A DNA stretch of 64,000 bases from Solwaraspora sp. WMMA2065 (GCF_030345075.1 NZ_CP128361.1:5642001-5706000), one strand, 5' to 3'; positions 43,416 through 52,547 are shown, numbered from the stretch's first letter. Numbers and translations: made by a program. The notes: generated from the sequence alone by a model not told the origin.

Positions 43416-44825
43416 CTAGCCGGCTGAAGGCCAGAGCAGTTTGCCGGGGTTCAGCAGATTCGTCGGGTCCAGCGCCTGTTTGACGGCGCGGTGCACCCGC
43501 ATGCCGACCGGGCCGATCTCCTCGGCCAGCCAGTCGCGTTTGAGCAGGCCGACGCCGTGCTCGCCGGTGCAGGTGCCGCCCAGGTCGAGCCCGAGCCGCA
43601 TGATCGCGTCGAACGCCGCCCGGCCGCGCGCCAGGCTGTCCGGGTCGGCCCGGTCGACCACGATGTTGGGGTGCAGGTTGCCGTCGCCGGCGTGCCCGAC
43701 GACGCCGATCGGTACGGCGTGTTCGGCGGCGATCGCCTCGACGCCGTCGAGCATCCGGGCCAGCGTCGAGCGGGGCACCGCCACGTCGTCGATGATCAGC
43801 CCGCCGTTGCCGGCGGGGAAGGTCTGCGCGGCGAGGCGTTCCATCGCCGGGTGGGCCAGCCGGCGGGCCTGCAGCAGGGCGGCGCCCTCGACCGCGTCGC
43901 TGGCGGCGTACACCTCGGCTGCGCCGGCGGCGGTGCACACCTGCGCGATCCGGTCCAGGTCGGTGCCGGCGGCGGTGCCGGTGTCGACCGAGGCGAGCAG
44001 CAGCGCGGCCGCGTCGGTGCGTAACCCCATCGGCCGGTACGCCTCGATCGCCTGCAGATGGGTACGGTCCAGCAGTTCCAGCAGGCTGGGGCTGAGTCCG
44101 CCGGAGGCGATGCCGGCGACGGCGGTGCCGGCTGCGGCGGTGGAGTCGAAGACGGCGACTAGGGTGAGCGAGGTGTCGGCGGCCGGCCGCAACGCGACGG
44201 TCACCTCGGTGATCACCCCGAGGGTGCCTTCGGAGCCGACGAACAGCCGGGTCAGGTCGTAGCCGGCGACCCCCTTGGCGGTACGCCGGCCGGTGCGCAG
44301 CACCTCGCCGCTGGCCAGCACCACTTCGAGCCCGATGACGTATTCGCCGGTCACGCCGTACTTGACGCAGCACATGCCGCCGGCGTTGGTGGCCACGTTG
44401 CCGCCGATGGTGGACGACTCCCACGAGCCGGGGTCCGGCGGGTAGCGCAGCCCGTGCCGGCCCACCTCGGCGGCAAGGGTGGCATTGACCACGCCGGGCT
44501 GGACGACGGCGGTGCGGTTGACCGGGTCGACGTCGACGATCCGGTCCATCGCGGCGGTGGAGAGCACCACCGCGCCGTCGACCGCGTTCGCCGCGCCGGC
44601 CAGCCCGGTCCGGGCACCCTGCGGCACCACCGGTACGCCGTACCGCGCGGCGACCTTGACGGTGGCGACCACCTCGGCGGTCCTGCGGGGTCGGACCACG
44701 ACGGCCGGGGTGCCGGCGGCGCACAGGTCGGCCTCGTCGCGCTGGTGGCCGCGCAGCAGGTCGGGGTCGGTGAGCACTGCGGCGTCGGGCAGCTCGGTGC
44801 GGAGGGCCTCGATGAGGTCGGACAT
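43416..44825 (-). CDS. FAD-linked oxidase, GlcD/D-lactate dehydrogenase type
   Basis: A 469-residue flavoprotein. The PCMH FAD domain has VPQGARTGLAGAAN and DPGSWESSTIGGNVATNAGG. The C-terminal FAD-oxidase domain has GHAGDGNLHPNIVVD and GTCTGEHGVGLLKR with the conserved histidines. It oxidises a D-2-hydroxy acid such as glycolate or D-lactate; which is unclear. ATG 44825 has a -10 box 6 bases upstream. Convergent with glpD. Confidence 0.88.
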   Translation of the reverse strand: MSDLIEALRTELPDAAVLTDPDLLRGHQRDEADLCAAGTPAVVVRPRRTAEVVATVKVAARYGVPVVPQGARTGLAGAANAVDGAVVLSTAAMDRIVDVDPVNRTAVVQPGVVNATLAAEVGRHGLRYPPDPGSWESSTIGGNVATNAGGMCCVKYGVTGEYVIGLEVVLASGEVLRTGRRTAKGVAGYDLTRLFVGSEGTLGVITEVTVALRPAADTSLTLVAVFDSTAAAGTAVAGIASGGLSPSLLELLDRTHLQAIEAYRPMGLRTDAAALLLASVDTGTAAGTDLDRIAQVCTAAGAAEVYAASDAVEGAALLQARRLAHPAMERLAAQTFPAGNGGLIIDDVAVPRSTLARMLDGVEAIAAEHAVPIGVVGHAGDGNLHPNIVVDRADPDSLARGRAAFDAIMRLGLDLGGTCTGEHGVGLLKRDWLAEEIGPVGMRVHRAVKQALDPTNLLNPGKLLWPSAG

Positions 44826-44831
44826 CTTCGC

Positions 44832-44837
44832 AGGCTA
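44832..44837 (-). promoter_or_regulatory. Leaderless -10 box for GlcD-type oxidase
   Basis: TAGCCT on the minus strand, 6 bases from ATG 44825. Confidence 0.5.
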
Positions 44838-44912
44838 GCCAGCGCGGCACCGGACCGGCCACCTCGGGCGTGACCGGATGGGCAATACCGCCTTAAGCCG
44901 CAAACTGCTCGG

Positions 44913-44918
44913 TACGCT
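44913..44918 (+). promoter_or_regulatory. Leaderless -10 box for FUSC gene
   Basis: TACGCT is 6 bases from ATG 44925. Confidence 0.55.
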
Positions 44919-44924
44919 GCCCGC

Positions 44925-46091
44925 ATGGCCGACGTCGGGAAGCCACCACGTGCGGCGGCGGCACCCCGTCTCACCGGGCTGCTCACGCTGACCCGCAGCC
45001 GGGTCGGAACCGAGTTGCGGGAACGGTCGGACCGGGTCCGCGCCAACCTCGTACTCGCCCTGCAGGCCGGCCTGGCGGCGGCGCTCGCCTGGTTCATCGC
45101 CCGCCGGGTGATCGGCCACCCGGTGCCCTTCTTCGCCCCGATCGCGGCGGTGATCATCCTCAGCGCCTCGATCGGGCAACGGCTCAAACGCGCCGCCGAA
45201 CTGGTGGTCGGGGTCGCGGTCGGGATCGCCATCGGCGACCTGATCGTCATCACCATCGGCACCGGCACCTGGCAGTTGCTGCTGATCGTGCCGCTCGCGG
45301 TGATGGTCGCTGTCTTCCTGGGCAGCGGCGCGGCCCTGGTCACCCAGGCCGCGTCGTCCGGAGTGCTGGTCGCCACCCTGACGTCGCAGTCGGAGAACCT
45401 CTACCCCGACCGGTTCATCGACGCCCTGGTCGGCGGATTGGTCGGGCTGGTGGTGCTGATTCTGCTGCTGCCGCTCAACCCGCTGGTCATCGTGCGCCGG
45501 GCCGCCGATCCGGCGCTGGACGTCCTGTCCGACATGCTGATCCTCAGCGGCAAGGCGTTGGCTGGGCGGGACCGCCGCCGGGCCGAGGCCGCATCGAAGC
45601 GGCTGCACGATGCGGAGAAGGAGTTGTCCGAGTTCCGGGAGGCGGTCGAGGCGGGACACGAGACGGCGGTCCTGGCGCCGGCGCGCTGGCGGGCCCGCGG
45701 CCCGCTGGCCCAGTACGCCGAGAGCGCCGAGTACGTCACCCGAGGGCTGCGCAACTCACGGGTGCTCACCCGGCGGGTGGTCTCCCTGCTGACGGAGGAC
45801 GAGCCGGTGCCGTCCGCCCTGGCGGAGGCGGTCTGTCACCTCGGCGACGCGGTGCGCATCCTGCGCCACGAACTCGACGCGGGTACCGACCCGGTGCGCA
45901 CCCGGCGGCGGGCGCTGGACGCCGCCCGGTGCGCCGGTGTGGCGTACGACGCCGGGGTGGGGTTCAACGGCAGCGTGGTGGTAGCCCAGGTCAGGGCTAC
46001 CGCGAGCGACCTGGTCCGGGCCAGCGGGATCGAGGCTGGCACGGTCGAGGAGATGGTCAGTGAGGCGTTCGGGCGCGACGGCCCGGAATGA
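44925..46091 (+). CDS. FUSC-family membrane protein (aromatic acid exporter-like)
   Basis: A 388-residue protein. The N-terminal membrane half has about five to six spans (ANLVLALQAGLAAALAWF, VPFFAPIAAVIILSAS, LLLIVPLAVMVAVFLGSG). The C-terminal half is a helical cytoplasmic domain (AEAASKRLHDAEKELSEF). FUSC proteins are linked to efflux of aromatic acids and similar compounds. Leaderless-type promoter. Substrate unknown. Confidence 0.82.
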   Translation: MADVGKPPRAAAAPRLTGLLTLTRSRVGTELRERSDRVRANLVLALQAGLAAALAWFIARRVIGHPVPFFAPIAAVIILSASIGQRLKRAAELVVGVAVGIAIGDLIVITIGTGTWQLLLIVPLAVMVAVFLGSGAALVTQAASSGVLVATLTSQSENLYPDRFIDALVGGLVGLVVLILLLPLNPLVIVRRAADPALDVLSDMLILSGKALAGRDRRRAEAASKRLHDAEKELSEFREAVEAGHETAVLAPARWRARGPLAQYAESAEYVTRGLRNSRVLTRRVVSLLTEDEPVPSALAEAVCHLGDAVRILRHELDAGTDPVRTRRRALDAARCAGVAYDAGVGFNGSVVVAQVRATASDLVRASGIEAGTVEEMVSEAFGRDGPE

Positions 46092-46132
46092 CCGGCCGGG
46101 CGACACGCTGCCCGCCGTTGGTCGGAGCTGGC

Positions 46133-46138
46133 TACGCT
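46133..46138 (+). promoter_or_regulatory. Leaderless -10 box for PrsW gene
   Basis: TACGCT is 6 bases from ATG 46145, identical in sequence and spacing to the box before the preceding gene. Confidence 0.55.
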
Positions 46139-46144
46139 AGCCCA

Positions 46145-47884
46145 ATGTCCGACACTGTCCCCGGTGGTCCATCCGGCTCCCGCCCTGCGGCGGATTCGAG
46201 CGATCCGACCGAACCGGTGGATGCGGTGTCTCTGCCCGAGCAGCCAGCTCCGGAGACGTCGGCGGAGCCGGTGTCCCCGGCCGCCGCCCCGACGGAGCCG
46301 GCGGACGGGGTGGTGCCGGCGGGGCGGCTGCGGCGTAGCGTCTGGCTGCGCTGGCTGGCGTTGGCCGGCATCGTGGTGCTGATCGCCGGCTGCGGCGTCG
46401 CCATCCTGGTCTACCTCGGCACCGCGCTCGGCCCGGTCGCGTTGACCGTCGGCGTCATCGCGGCGGTGCTGCCCGTACCGGTGCTGGTCGCCTGTTTCCT
46501 GTGGCTGGACCGGTACGAGCCGGAGCCGGTGCGCTACCTCGCCTTCTGCTTCGCCTGGGGTGCGTTCGTCTCCACCTACGCATCACTGAACGTGAACAAC
46601 TTCTCGGCGGATCTGCTCTACAACCTGGGCTACTCGGAAGCGTTGGTGGCGGTGCTGGTGGCACCGTTCATCGAGGAGCTGACCAAGACCCTCGGGCCGA
46701 TCCTGCTGCTGCTGACCCGCCGCCGCGAATGGTCCGGCATCACCGACGGTATCGTCTACTGTGGCATGTCGGCGATCGGGTTCGCGATGGTGGAGAACAT
46801 CCTCTACCTGGGCGGTTACGGCTACGCGGCCGGCGCCGACCAGTACGGCCCGGCGACCGGTGCGCAGAACGTCTTCGCCATCTTCATCGTCCGGATCCTG
46901 TTCACCGGCTTCGCCCACCCGCTGTTCACCTCGATGGCCGGTGTGGGGCTGGGCATCGCCGCCCGTACCGCCGACCGCCGGATCCGGGTGCTCGCGCCGA
47001 CCGCCGGGCTGCTGCTGGCGATGATGCTGCACGGGGCCTGGAACCTGATCCCGACGCTGGTCGAGGCGACCGGCCAGACCCTGATCCTGCTGTACGGCTA
47101 CATCGGGCTGATGGTGCCGATCTTCTTCGGCATGGTCGGCCTGGCGGTGTGGCTGCGCAGCTGGGAAGGGCGGCTGACCGAGCGGGTGCTGCCCGACTAC
47201 GTCCGGGCCGGCTGGTTCACCCCGCCGGAGGTGGCGGCGCTGGGCAGCCTGGGCCGGCGGCACTCGGCGCGCCGCTGGGCCAGCCGGGTGGCCGGCGAGC
47301 CGGGCGTACGGGCGATGCGCGACTTCCAGGCCGCCGCCACCAAGCTGGCCCTGCTGCGCGACGGGCTGCTGCGCGGCCTGGAGAGCAAACCGAAGGAGCT
47401 GGCCCGGCACGCCAAGGAGGAGCAGCGGCTGCTGACCGCGCTGGCCGGCTACCGGCAGGCGTTCGTCGGCCGGGACCCGCAGGCGCCGCACGCGCTGTGG
47501 AACGGGGTGGACTACCAGATCGCCTTCCCGGACGGCAGCCAGCGGCAGGTGCCCGCGCCGGATGAGCCGGTGGTGCCGATCCCGGTGGTGCTCACCGCGC
47601 CACCGCCGCCTCCGCCACCGACGTTCGCCGGCTACCCGGGTTGGCCCGGTGCCGGGCCGGGCACCCCGCCCGGCTACGGCCCACCCCCGTTTGCCGGCTA
47701 CGGCCCCCCGCCACCTGGTTACGGCCCGCCCTCTGGCTACGGCTCTCCGCCGCTTGGCTACGGTCCACCGCCACCGCCGGGCTATGGCGCGCCGCCCCCG
47801 GGCTACGGTCCGCCGTCCGGGTATCAGGTCCGGCCCGGCCACGACAGCCCACCGCCGTCCGGCTACGGCCCGCCTCCGGGCTAG
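46145..47884 (+). CDS. PrsW-family intramembrane metalloprotease
   Basis: A 579-residue protein. A disordered acidic/Pro-rich head (1-~65) precedes eight or so spans that contain the PrsW active-site motifs: FIEELTKTLGP (EExxK, near 175), HPLFTSMAG and MLHGAWN. The C-terminal ~110 residues are a Pro-Gly-Tyr tail with repeated PPPGYGPP units. PrsW cleaves anti-sigma factors in Bacillus; in actinobacteria it probably has an envelope-stress role. No anti-sigma gene is adjacent. The start is supported by the -10 box. Confidence 0.88.
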   Translation: MSDTVPGGPSGSRPAADSSDPTEPVDAVSLPEQPAPETSAEPVSPAAAPTEPADGVVPAGRLRRSVWLRWLALAGIVVLIAGCGVAILVYLGTALGPVALTVGVIAAVLPVPVLVACFLWLDRYEPEPVRYLAFCFAWGAFVSTYASLNVNNFSADLLYNLGYSEALVAVLVAPFIEELTKTLGPILLLLTRRREWSGITDGIVYCGMSAIGFAMVENILYLGGYGYAAGADQYGPATGAQNVFAIFIVRILFTGFAHPLFTSMAGVGLGIAARTADRRIRVLAPTAGLLLAMMLHGAWNLIPTLVEATGQTLILLYGYIGLMVPIFFGMVGLAVWLRSWEGRLTERVLPDYVRAGWFTPPEVAALGSLGRRHSARRWASRVAGEPGVRAMRDFQAAATKLALLRDGLLRGLESKPKELARHAKEEQRLLTALAGYRQAFVGRDPQAPHALWNGVDYQIAFPDGSQRQVPAPDEPVVPIPVVLTAPPPPPPPTFAGYPGWPGAGPGTPPGYGPPPFAGYGPPPPGYGPPSGYGSPPLGYGPPPPPGYGAPPPGYGPPSGYQVRPGHDSPPPSGYGPPPG

Positions 47885-47891
47885 CGGGAGA

Positions 47892-49079
47892 TCAGCAGCG
47901 GGTCAGCCCGAGCGCCGTGGCCAGCCGGGCGACGCCGGCAACCTGCGGTCCGCACCGGGCGATCTCGGCCACGACGGTACGGGCGGAAGGCCGGCAGCGG
48001 ATCTCAGCCGGTGCGACGCGGTCCGCCTCGACGAGCCACCGTCCCGCCGCCGCGAAGTCGCCGACGTCGAGGTGTGCGCGTGCGGCGTCCACCAGGTATG
48101 CCGCCCGGTGTTCGGCGGGCAGTCCGCGCCACGTCTGCCGCCGGGTGGCTGTCTCGTGTCGGCGTACCGCCTGCCGGGCGTCGCCGGACTCCACCGCCGC
48201 CACGATGTGCGCCAGTTCGACGGCCGCCGGGCCGAAGCTCGCCGTCCGGTAGTCCTGCCCGTCGCCAACTCGCCCGGCGACGTCGGTAGCCCGGCCGAGG
48301 AGTTCACCGACACTTTGTGTTTCGCCGCAGCCGGCGGCGGCCAACCCGGCCTGCAGCAGCAACGTCCCGTACACCGTCCGGCACTGCGTCGACGCGGCTC
48401 CACCACTCGACGCGGCGACCCGGTCGGCGGCGGCGACCGCTGTGGTCATCGCCAGCCGGCCCTGGCCCAGCCCGCGCAGCGCCTGCGCGAGCGGCGCCGC
48501 CGCCGACCCGGCCAGTAGCGGATCGCTGCCCGCCGTGGCGAGTGCCCGGTCGGCGGTCAGCCAGGCCAGCTCCGCCTCGCCGACTTTGACCAGCACGAGC
48601 GCGGTGACCCGGTACGCCCGCACCAGCGGCTCCGTCCCGTGTCCCGGCCGTGCGGTGTGCAGCCGCCGTGCGGCGTCCAGCAGCTCCGGCACCGTCCGCA
48701 GCAGCCGGGGATGGTCCCCGTGCCGGTACGTCGACCAGGCATGCTCCACCCGCTGCGACACCTCCCCGGCATCGGGTGCCGGCCCGGCCGGGCCGGCAGC
48801 GAACACCTCATATCGCGCCAGGGCCGCCCGGACCGCGTCGACACCGGCCACCGGGCCGCCGGACTGCGGCTGGCCGGTGTCGCCCAGCAACTCCGTCGGG
48901 TCGACCCGCAGCACGTCGGCGACCTGCTGGATCAGCGAGAACCGGTCCAGGGTGCGGACCCCGCGCTCGACCTTCTCCACCCAGCTCTTCGACCGGCCGA
49001 TCCGGTCGGCGAGCACCTGCTGGGTCATCCGCCGCCGTACCCGCCACAGGGCAACCCGCCGCCCGACCGCCACAGTCAC
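47892..49079 (-). CDS. XRE-family HTH regulator with TPR-like C-terminus
   Basis: A 395-residue protein. The HTH is at residues ~1-60 (LWRVRRRMTQQVLADRIG, then SKSWVEKVERGVRTLDRF), followed by a helical repeat sensor domain. The start GTG 49079 overlaps the stop of the upstream 88-residue gene (GTGA). A longer frame to GTG 49106 would overlap that gene by 31 bases and is less likely. It is the last gene of a three-gene overlapping set. Such regulators often respond to small signalling peptides or butyrolactones, but no ligand is evident. Confidence 0.8.
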   Translation of the reverse strand: MTVAVGRRVALWRVRRRMTQQVLADRIGRSKSWVEKVERGVRTLDRFSLIQQVADVLRVDPTELLGDTGQPQSGGPVAGVDAVRAALARYEVFAAGPAGPAPDAGEVSQRVEHAWSTYRHGDHPRLLRTVPELLDAARRLHTARPGHGTEPLVRAYRVTALVLVKVGEAELAWLTADRALATAGSDPLLAGSAAAPLAQALRGLGQGRLAMTTAVAAADRVAASSGGAASTQCRTVYGTLLLQAGLAAAGCGETQSVGELLGRATDVAGRVGDGQDYRTASFGPAAVELAHIVAAVESGDARQAVRRHETATRRQTWRGLPAEHRAAYLVDAARAHLDVGDFAAAGRWLVEADRVAPAEIRCRPSARTVVAEIARCGPQVAGVARLATALGLTRC

Positions 49080-49342
49080 CGAGGGCTGCCGTCGATCCAC
49101 GTCCACGACACGAAGCGTTCGTACAACTCGGCCGGGTCGGTGATCCCGGCCTCCTCGGCGGCGACCGTCAGCAGGTCGCCTACGTCGATCGACAGCGCCA
49201 GCGGCTCACCGACGTACGCCTCCGCCAACTGCGTCCGGCCGGGTGGGCACGGCCACGGCGTCCCCTCCGGGCACACCGCGCAGCACCACGACGGACGCAC
49301 CGGCTCGTGCACCGGCTCACCGCCGGCCCGGTGCTTCTTCAC
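49076..49342 (-). CDS. Small conserved protein with WCCAVC...WPC motif
   Basis: An 88-residue protein starting GTG 49342, with cysteine pairs in SWCCAVCPEG and PWPCPPG and a helical C-terminus (ELYERFVSWTW). Such W-x-C-x-x-C...WPC proteins sit next to XRE regulators across actinomycetes; the cysteines probably bind metal. Its start overlaps the previous stop (GTGA), and its stop overlaps the next start. Function unknown. Confidence 0.72.
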   Translation of the reverse strand: MKKHRAGGEPVHEPVRPSWCCAVCPEGTPWPCPPGRTQLAEAYVGEPLALSIDVGDLLTVAAEEAGITDPAELYERFVSWTWIDGSPR

Positions 49343-49512
49343 CGCAGGTAGTGCCGGCCGGCGTTACCGCCCCGCCGCTCGGCGCGGTCGGTCCGGGTCG
49401 CCGGCCGCCGGTCCGGCGGCGGCACCGTACGGTCGGCGTACCGCCGCCGACCCGGCACCGGATAAACCACATCGACCGGTATGTCCGCACGCTGAAACCA
49501 CTTCCCGAACAC
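49339..49512 (-). CDS. Small Arg-rich conserved protein
   Basis: A 57-residue protein starting GTG 49512 after GAGGGGGACGCCT. It begins FGKWFQRADIPVDVVYPVPG and continues in Arg/Pro-rich sequence. Stop and next start overlap (GTGA at 49339-49342). It probably belongs with the WPC protein and regulator as one transcription unit. Function unknown. Confidence 0.6.
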   Translation of the reverse strand: MFGKWFQRADIPVDVVYPVPGRRRYADRTVPPPDRRPATRTDRAERRGGNAGRHYLR

Positions 49513-49742
49513 AGGCGTCCCCCTCGACGAGTGTGGAGGGCGGCGACCCGAGGTGGCTCTCCGTGTCGACCCCGGGCCGCCGCCGTAGACGGGCCCGACG
49601 CGCGAAAGGGCGATCACGGGAAGACATCGGGCCCAGCTAAGCGAGGTCTCGCAGTCCTGCACATGCCGTTGGAAACTCGTGTATCAGGCGCCACTCAACC
49701 TCTACGAGTAGCCTGGCGGCAACGTGCGGTGAGGTCTACTGT

Positions 49743-50858
49743 TCAGCCGTTCGCTGGCCGCTTGCGAACAGCTCGCCGCAGCCGGGCCGATCCGGTGGCA
49801 TCGGCAACCGTCTGGACCTCTTCGAGCGTCTGAGTGCTCGCGTTCTGATCCCCGACCGCCGCATGCACGTCGGCAAGCGCGAGAAGGTAGTCGCCGGCCC
49901 ATTCGGCGTGCCGCTGCACATCGGGAAGGGCGGCAAGGCCAGCGGTCAGGTCGCTGATCGCGGCATCGGCTGCCCGGCGATCGGTGCTGGCGTGGATGGC
50001 GTGTACGAGTCCACGCTCCATCGTCAGGAAGGCGGCGGACCGGTAGTAGTGCCAGGGTGGAGGATTGCTGCCGATGGCATCGAACTCTGCGGCCAGTTGG
50101 TCAGCCTCGCGGATTGTTTCGGTCGCCGCCCGGCGATCATCCACATGGGCTACCGCGCGCGCTAACTGCAACGTGTCGTATACCCGCTCGCCGATGTAGA
50201 CCTTGGAACCGCCGGCGAGCGCCGCTCGGGACAACTCCGCGGCCTCCGTCGGTCGCCCGCACAGCTCTGCAAGGTGCCCTCGGAAGCTGACCACGAGAGC
50301 AATCAGGTCCACATCGCCGGCCGCTCTAGCAGCCGCCTCCGCTCGGGCGAGGGTGCGGCGAGCAGCCCCGTACTGGCCGAGGGTCATCTGCAGCCACCCC
50401 ACGAGCTGCGCCGACTGCCCGTAGAGGTGCTGCAGCTGAGCTTGCCCGGCCCCTGCGGCGGTAGCCACCAACCGCTCCATGGTGGCCAACTGCGCGGCAG
50501 CCGCATCGACTACCGCAGCTGATCCTACTGCGTCCTCGAGCCGGCGGTGCTGAGCCAGAATCACCGCGAGGGCGTCAACAGCAGCGCTGCTCGTGTCGCC
50601 GGTAGCGAGGCGAGAACGCTGATCACCATCAAGGCCGGCGGCATCATCGACAACGAGACCAGCGAGTTTGCCAGCTGCCCCCAACGCCGCGTCCAGATGC
50701 TCGGCTACCGAGACGGTCGGCGTCTTGCGACCCGCCTCAAGCTCACACAGATAGCTCGCCGAGTACGCGACCTGGCGGCCCAGCCCTCGGTAGGACAGCC
50801 CAGCGGCTTGCCGCAGCGACCGCAGAGTGGTCGGCCAACAGGGATCGACAATGATCAT
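49743..50858 (-). CDS. XRE-family HTH regulator with TPR-like C-terminus
   Basis: A 371-residue protein with HTH LRSLRQAAGLSYRGLGRQ, SASYLCELEAGRKTP and a long helical repeat domain (e.g. LLALADVHAAVGDQNASTQT). Its design parallels the 47892-49079 regulator. The start ATG 50858 was chosen for GGGAG 8 bases upstream; an upstream extension of 23 residues is Cys/Arg-rich and unlikely. It may be regulated by, or respond to, a signal from the neighbouring low-GC gene; no evidence. Confidence 0.8.
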   Translation of the reverse strand: MIIVDPCWPTTLRSLRQAAGLSYRGLGRQVAYSASYLCELEAGRKTPTVSVAEHLDAALGAAGKLAGLVVDDAAGLDGDQRSRLATGDTSSAAVDALAVILAQHRRLEDAVGSAAVVDAAAAQLATMERLVATAAGAGQAQLQHLYGQSAQLVGWLQMTLGQYGAARRTLARAEAAARAAGDVDLIALVVSFRGHLAELCGRPTEAAELSRAALAGGSKVYIGERVYDTLQLARAVAHVDDRRAATETIREADQLAAEFDAIGSNPPPWHYYRSAAFLTMERGLVHAIHASTDRRAADAAISDLTAGLAALPDVQRHAEWAGDYLLALADVHAAVGDQNASTQTLEEVQTVADATGSARLRRAVRKRPANG

Positions 50859-51167
50859 GATCACGGCTCCCATGCGGTGGATCTGGAGACGGCAGTCGGC
50901 TCGATGGCACCGCCTCCAACCGCACATAAGACGATACCCGCTCAGCGGGCTCAGGTCGTGCGCCTGGCTTGCGCTCGCCGATGATGTCCGTGAGATAGCA
51001 CTTTCCTGTTGGCGGTCCGGGCGGCGCTGCGCCAGTGCGCCAATCCTGGTGTAGCGTAAAGCGGGCCGAGCTAGCCGGTAAGCGATTCCTCGGTCTGGAA
51101 AAGAATAGCTTGGCTGCGGTAAGGGTCAGTGATTCCGGCCGCGATTCTAGCGTTGGGGAAACAGTGA
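50859..51167. other. Intergenic region, no gene seen
   Basis: This 309-base stretch upstream of the regulator has lower GC than its neighbours and shows no convincing reading frame. It should contain the promoter for the regulator. Confidence 0.5.
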
Positions 51168-51668
51168 TCAATGGATGTTGAGCTGCTCGCGCATCTTGGA
51201 GCGCAGTCGATCTCTTGGCTCCCTGGACTCTTCCTTTGTCTGCTCATATTCGGTGCGGTCGCCGGTGGATGCCGTCCTGCCAAGTGTCCATATGCTGCCC
51301 AAGCAATCTCTTGCGGCCTGCCGTACATCTGAATTTCCCGTGATGCATACAGCTAAGTATGAATGCTGAAGCTTTCGCATCTCCTCACCTGCATATTCCC
51401 ACCAGAAAATGTCGGGGTCCTGCGTGGCACTTCTGCTTGCCGTCAGGGCGTATGTGGTCTTCATGAATGCTGCATCGTAAGATTCCAGGTACTTGATGAA
51501 CTCCGCGCGCAGCTCCTCTCGGTGCTGACGTAGATCATTTCGGGCCAACTGTTCGCGCATTACGTCCCTTTGATTTCGTTGCAGCAGAAGTGCTGAGGCC
51601 AACGATGTCAAAGATGTAGCTATCACGCCTGCAAGAGTGCCTGCGACTGCGATAACTGCGGGGTCCAT
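51168..51668 (-). CDS. Membrane-anchored helical protein of atypical base composition
   Basis: A 166-residue protein with one N-terminal span (about residues 4-26, AVIAVAGTLAGVIATSLTSL). A long helical region follows (RNQRDVMREQLARNDLRQ, AEFIKYLESYDAAFMK). Codon use and GC are clearly below the window average, which suggests acquisition by transfer. ATG 51668 is preceded by TAGAAT and an AT-rich tract, with no ribosome site, so the message may be leaderless. Domain of unknown function. Confidence 0.7.
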   Translation of the reverse strand: MDPAVIAVAGTLAGVIATSLTSLASALLLQRNQRDVMREQLARNDLRQHREELRAEFIKYLESYDAAFMKTTYALTASRSATQDPDIFWWEYAGEEMRKLQHSYLAVCITGNSDVRQAARDCLGSIWTLGRTASTGDRTEYEQTKEESREPRDRLRSKMREQLNIH

Positions 51669-51989
51669 ATTTTATATTCTAGCCCAAGGTTGCAACAGCT
51701 CGGCGCGTCGTCGGAATTCGTAGTGTGTCGCGGCGTAGATGATGTCGATGAATGCATGCAGTGGAGTAAGCCCCGATCAAGATCTCCTAGCGAACATCAC
51801 AGGCGACGGTGACCGCGTACCATTCGGTGTTGACCATGCCGCTGGGCGTGCCTATATGTCGGACATATAGATCCCGTCGGCCCATTCGGTCAGCAAGTTT
51901 TTCGACCGTCGTGCTACAGGAACACGAGCACGTCGACCGGGAAGCGATGCGGGACCGGTTCGGTCATCGGTCCCGTCACATGACCTCAG
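51669..51989. other. Low-GC intergenic region with possible gene remnant
   Basis: A 321-base region with no intact gene. Around 51900-52000 a short plus-strand frame (LQEHEHVDREAMRDRFG) has coding-like composition and may be the end of a decayed gene. A perfect palindrome lies at 51852-51870. Confidence 0.45.
51852..51870. promoter_or_regulatory. Perfect 19-bp palindrome, candidate operator
   Basis: CTATATGTC-g-GACATATAG: 9-bp perfect arms in an AT-rich patch, typical of a dimeric repressor site; no intact target gene lies directly beside it. Confidence 0.6.
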
Positions 51990-52328
51990 CTAGAGGTACA
52001 GGCCGGTGGAGTCTTCCTCGACCCGCTGGGCGGCCACCGCGTGCACGTCGCGTTCGCGGAGCAGGACGTAGCCCCGGCCGTGCAGCTCGACCTCGGAGCG
52101 GTCCTCCGGGTCGAACAGCACCCGGTCGCCGGTGACGATCGAGCGTACGTTCGGTCCGACCCCGACCGTGGTCGCCCAGGACAGTCGCCGGCCCACCGAC
52201 GCGGTGGCCGGGATCACGATGCCGGCGGTGGAGCGGCGCTCGCCCTCGCCGCCTTCGAGTTTGACCAGTACCCGGTCGTGCAGCAGGCGGATCGGCAAAC
52301 CGTTGTCGTGCGGTGGGTCGGCGGTCAC
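51990..52328 (-). CDS. GroES-like co-chaperonin family protein
   Basis: A 112-residue protein related to the 10-kDa chaperonin. LLHDRVLVKLE, the mobile loop replacement GERRSTAGIVIPATA, TVGVGPNVRS and GDRVLFDPED fit the GroES beta-barrel. It is longer at both ends, and the mobile loop resembles the canonical form. GTG 52328 with a -10 box 6 bases upstream sets the start. Actinomycetes often carry such an extra short GroES paralogue unlinked to groEL. Confidence 0.8.
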   Translation of the reverse strand: MTADPPHDNGLPIRLLHDRVLVKLEGGEGERRSTAGIVIPATASVGRRLSWATTVGVGPNVRSIVTGDRVLFDPEDRSEVELHGRGYVLLRERDVHAVAAQRVEEDSTGLYL

Positions 52329-52334
52329 GACCGA

Positions 52335-52340
52335 ACCGTA
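52335..52340 (-). promoter_or_regulatory. Leaderless -10 box for GroES-like gene
   Basis: TACGGT on the minus strand is 6 bases from GTG 52328. Confidence 0.5.
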
Positions 52341-52547
52341 CCGCGTGCGTGTGCCGGCTGGTCGCGGGTGGGTCGTCCGGCACCCGACACCGGCGGCAAC
52401 CGGCCCACCCGGACGGCTGCCCCACCCGGATGGTTGCCCGATGCCCGTACGGGGCACTTCGGGGAGAGTTCAGGGAGGTAGCGGCAGCAACGACGCACAT
52501 GTGCCCGATACCGTGTACGGACCGATTACTCGACTCCGGGGGTTCGC

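Noticed and set aside
51809..52135. Plus-strand frame running into the GroES-like gene
   Set aside because: It overlaps a well-supported gene on the other strand; only a short middle part looks coding, so it was noted as a possible remnant.
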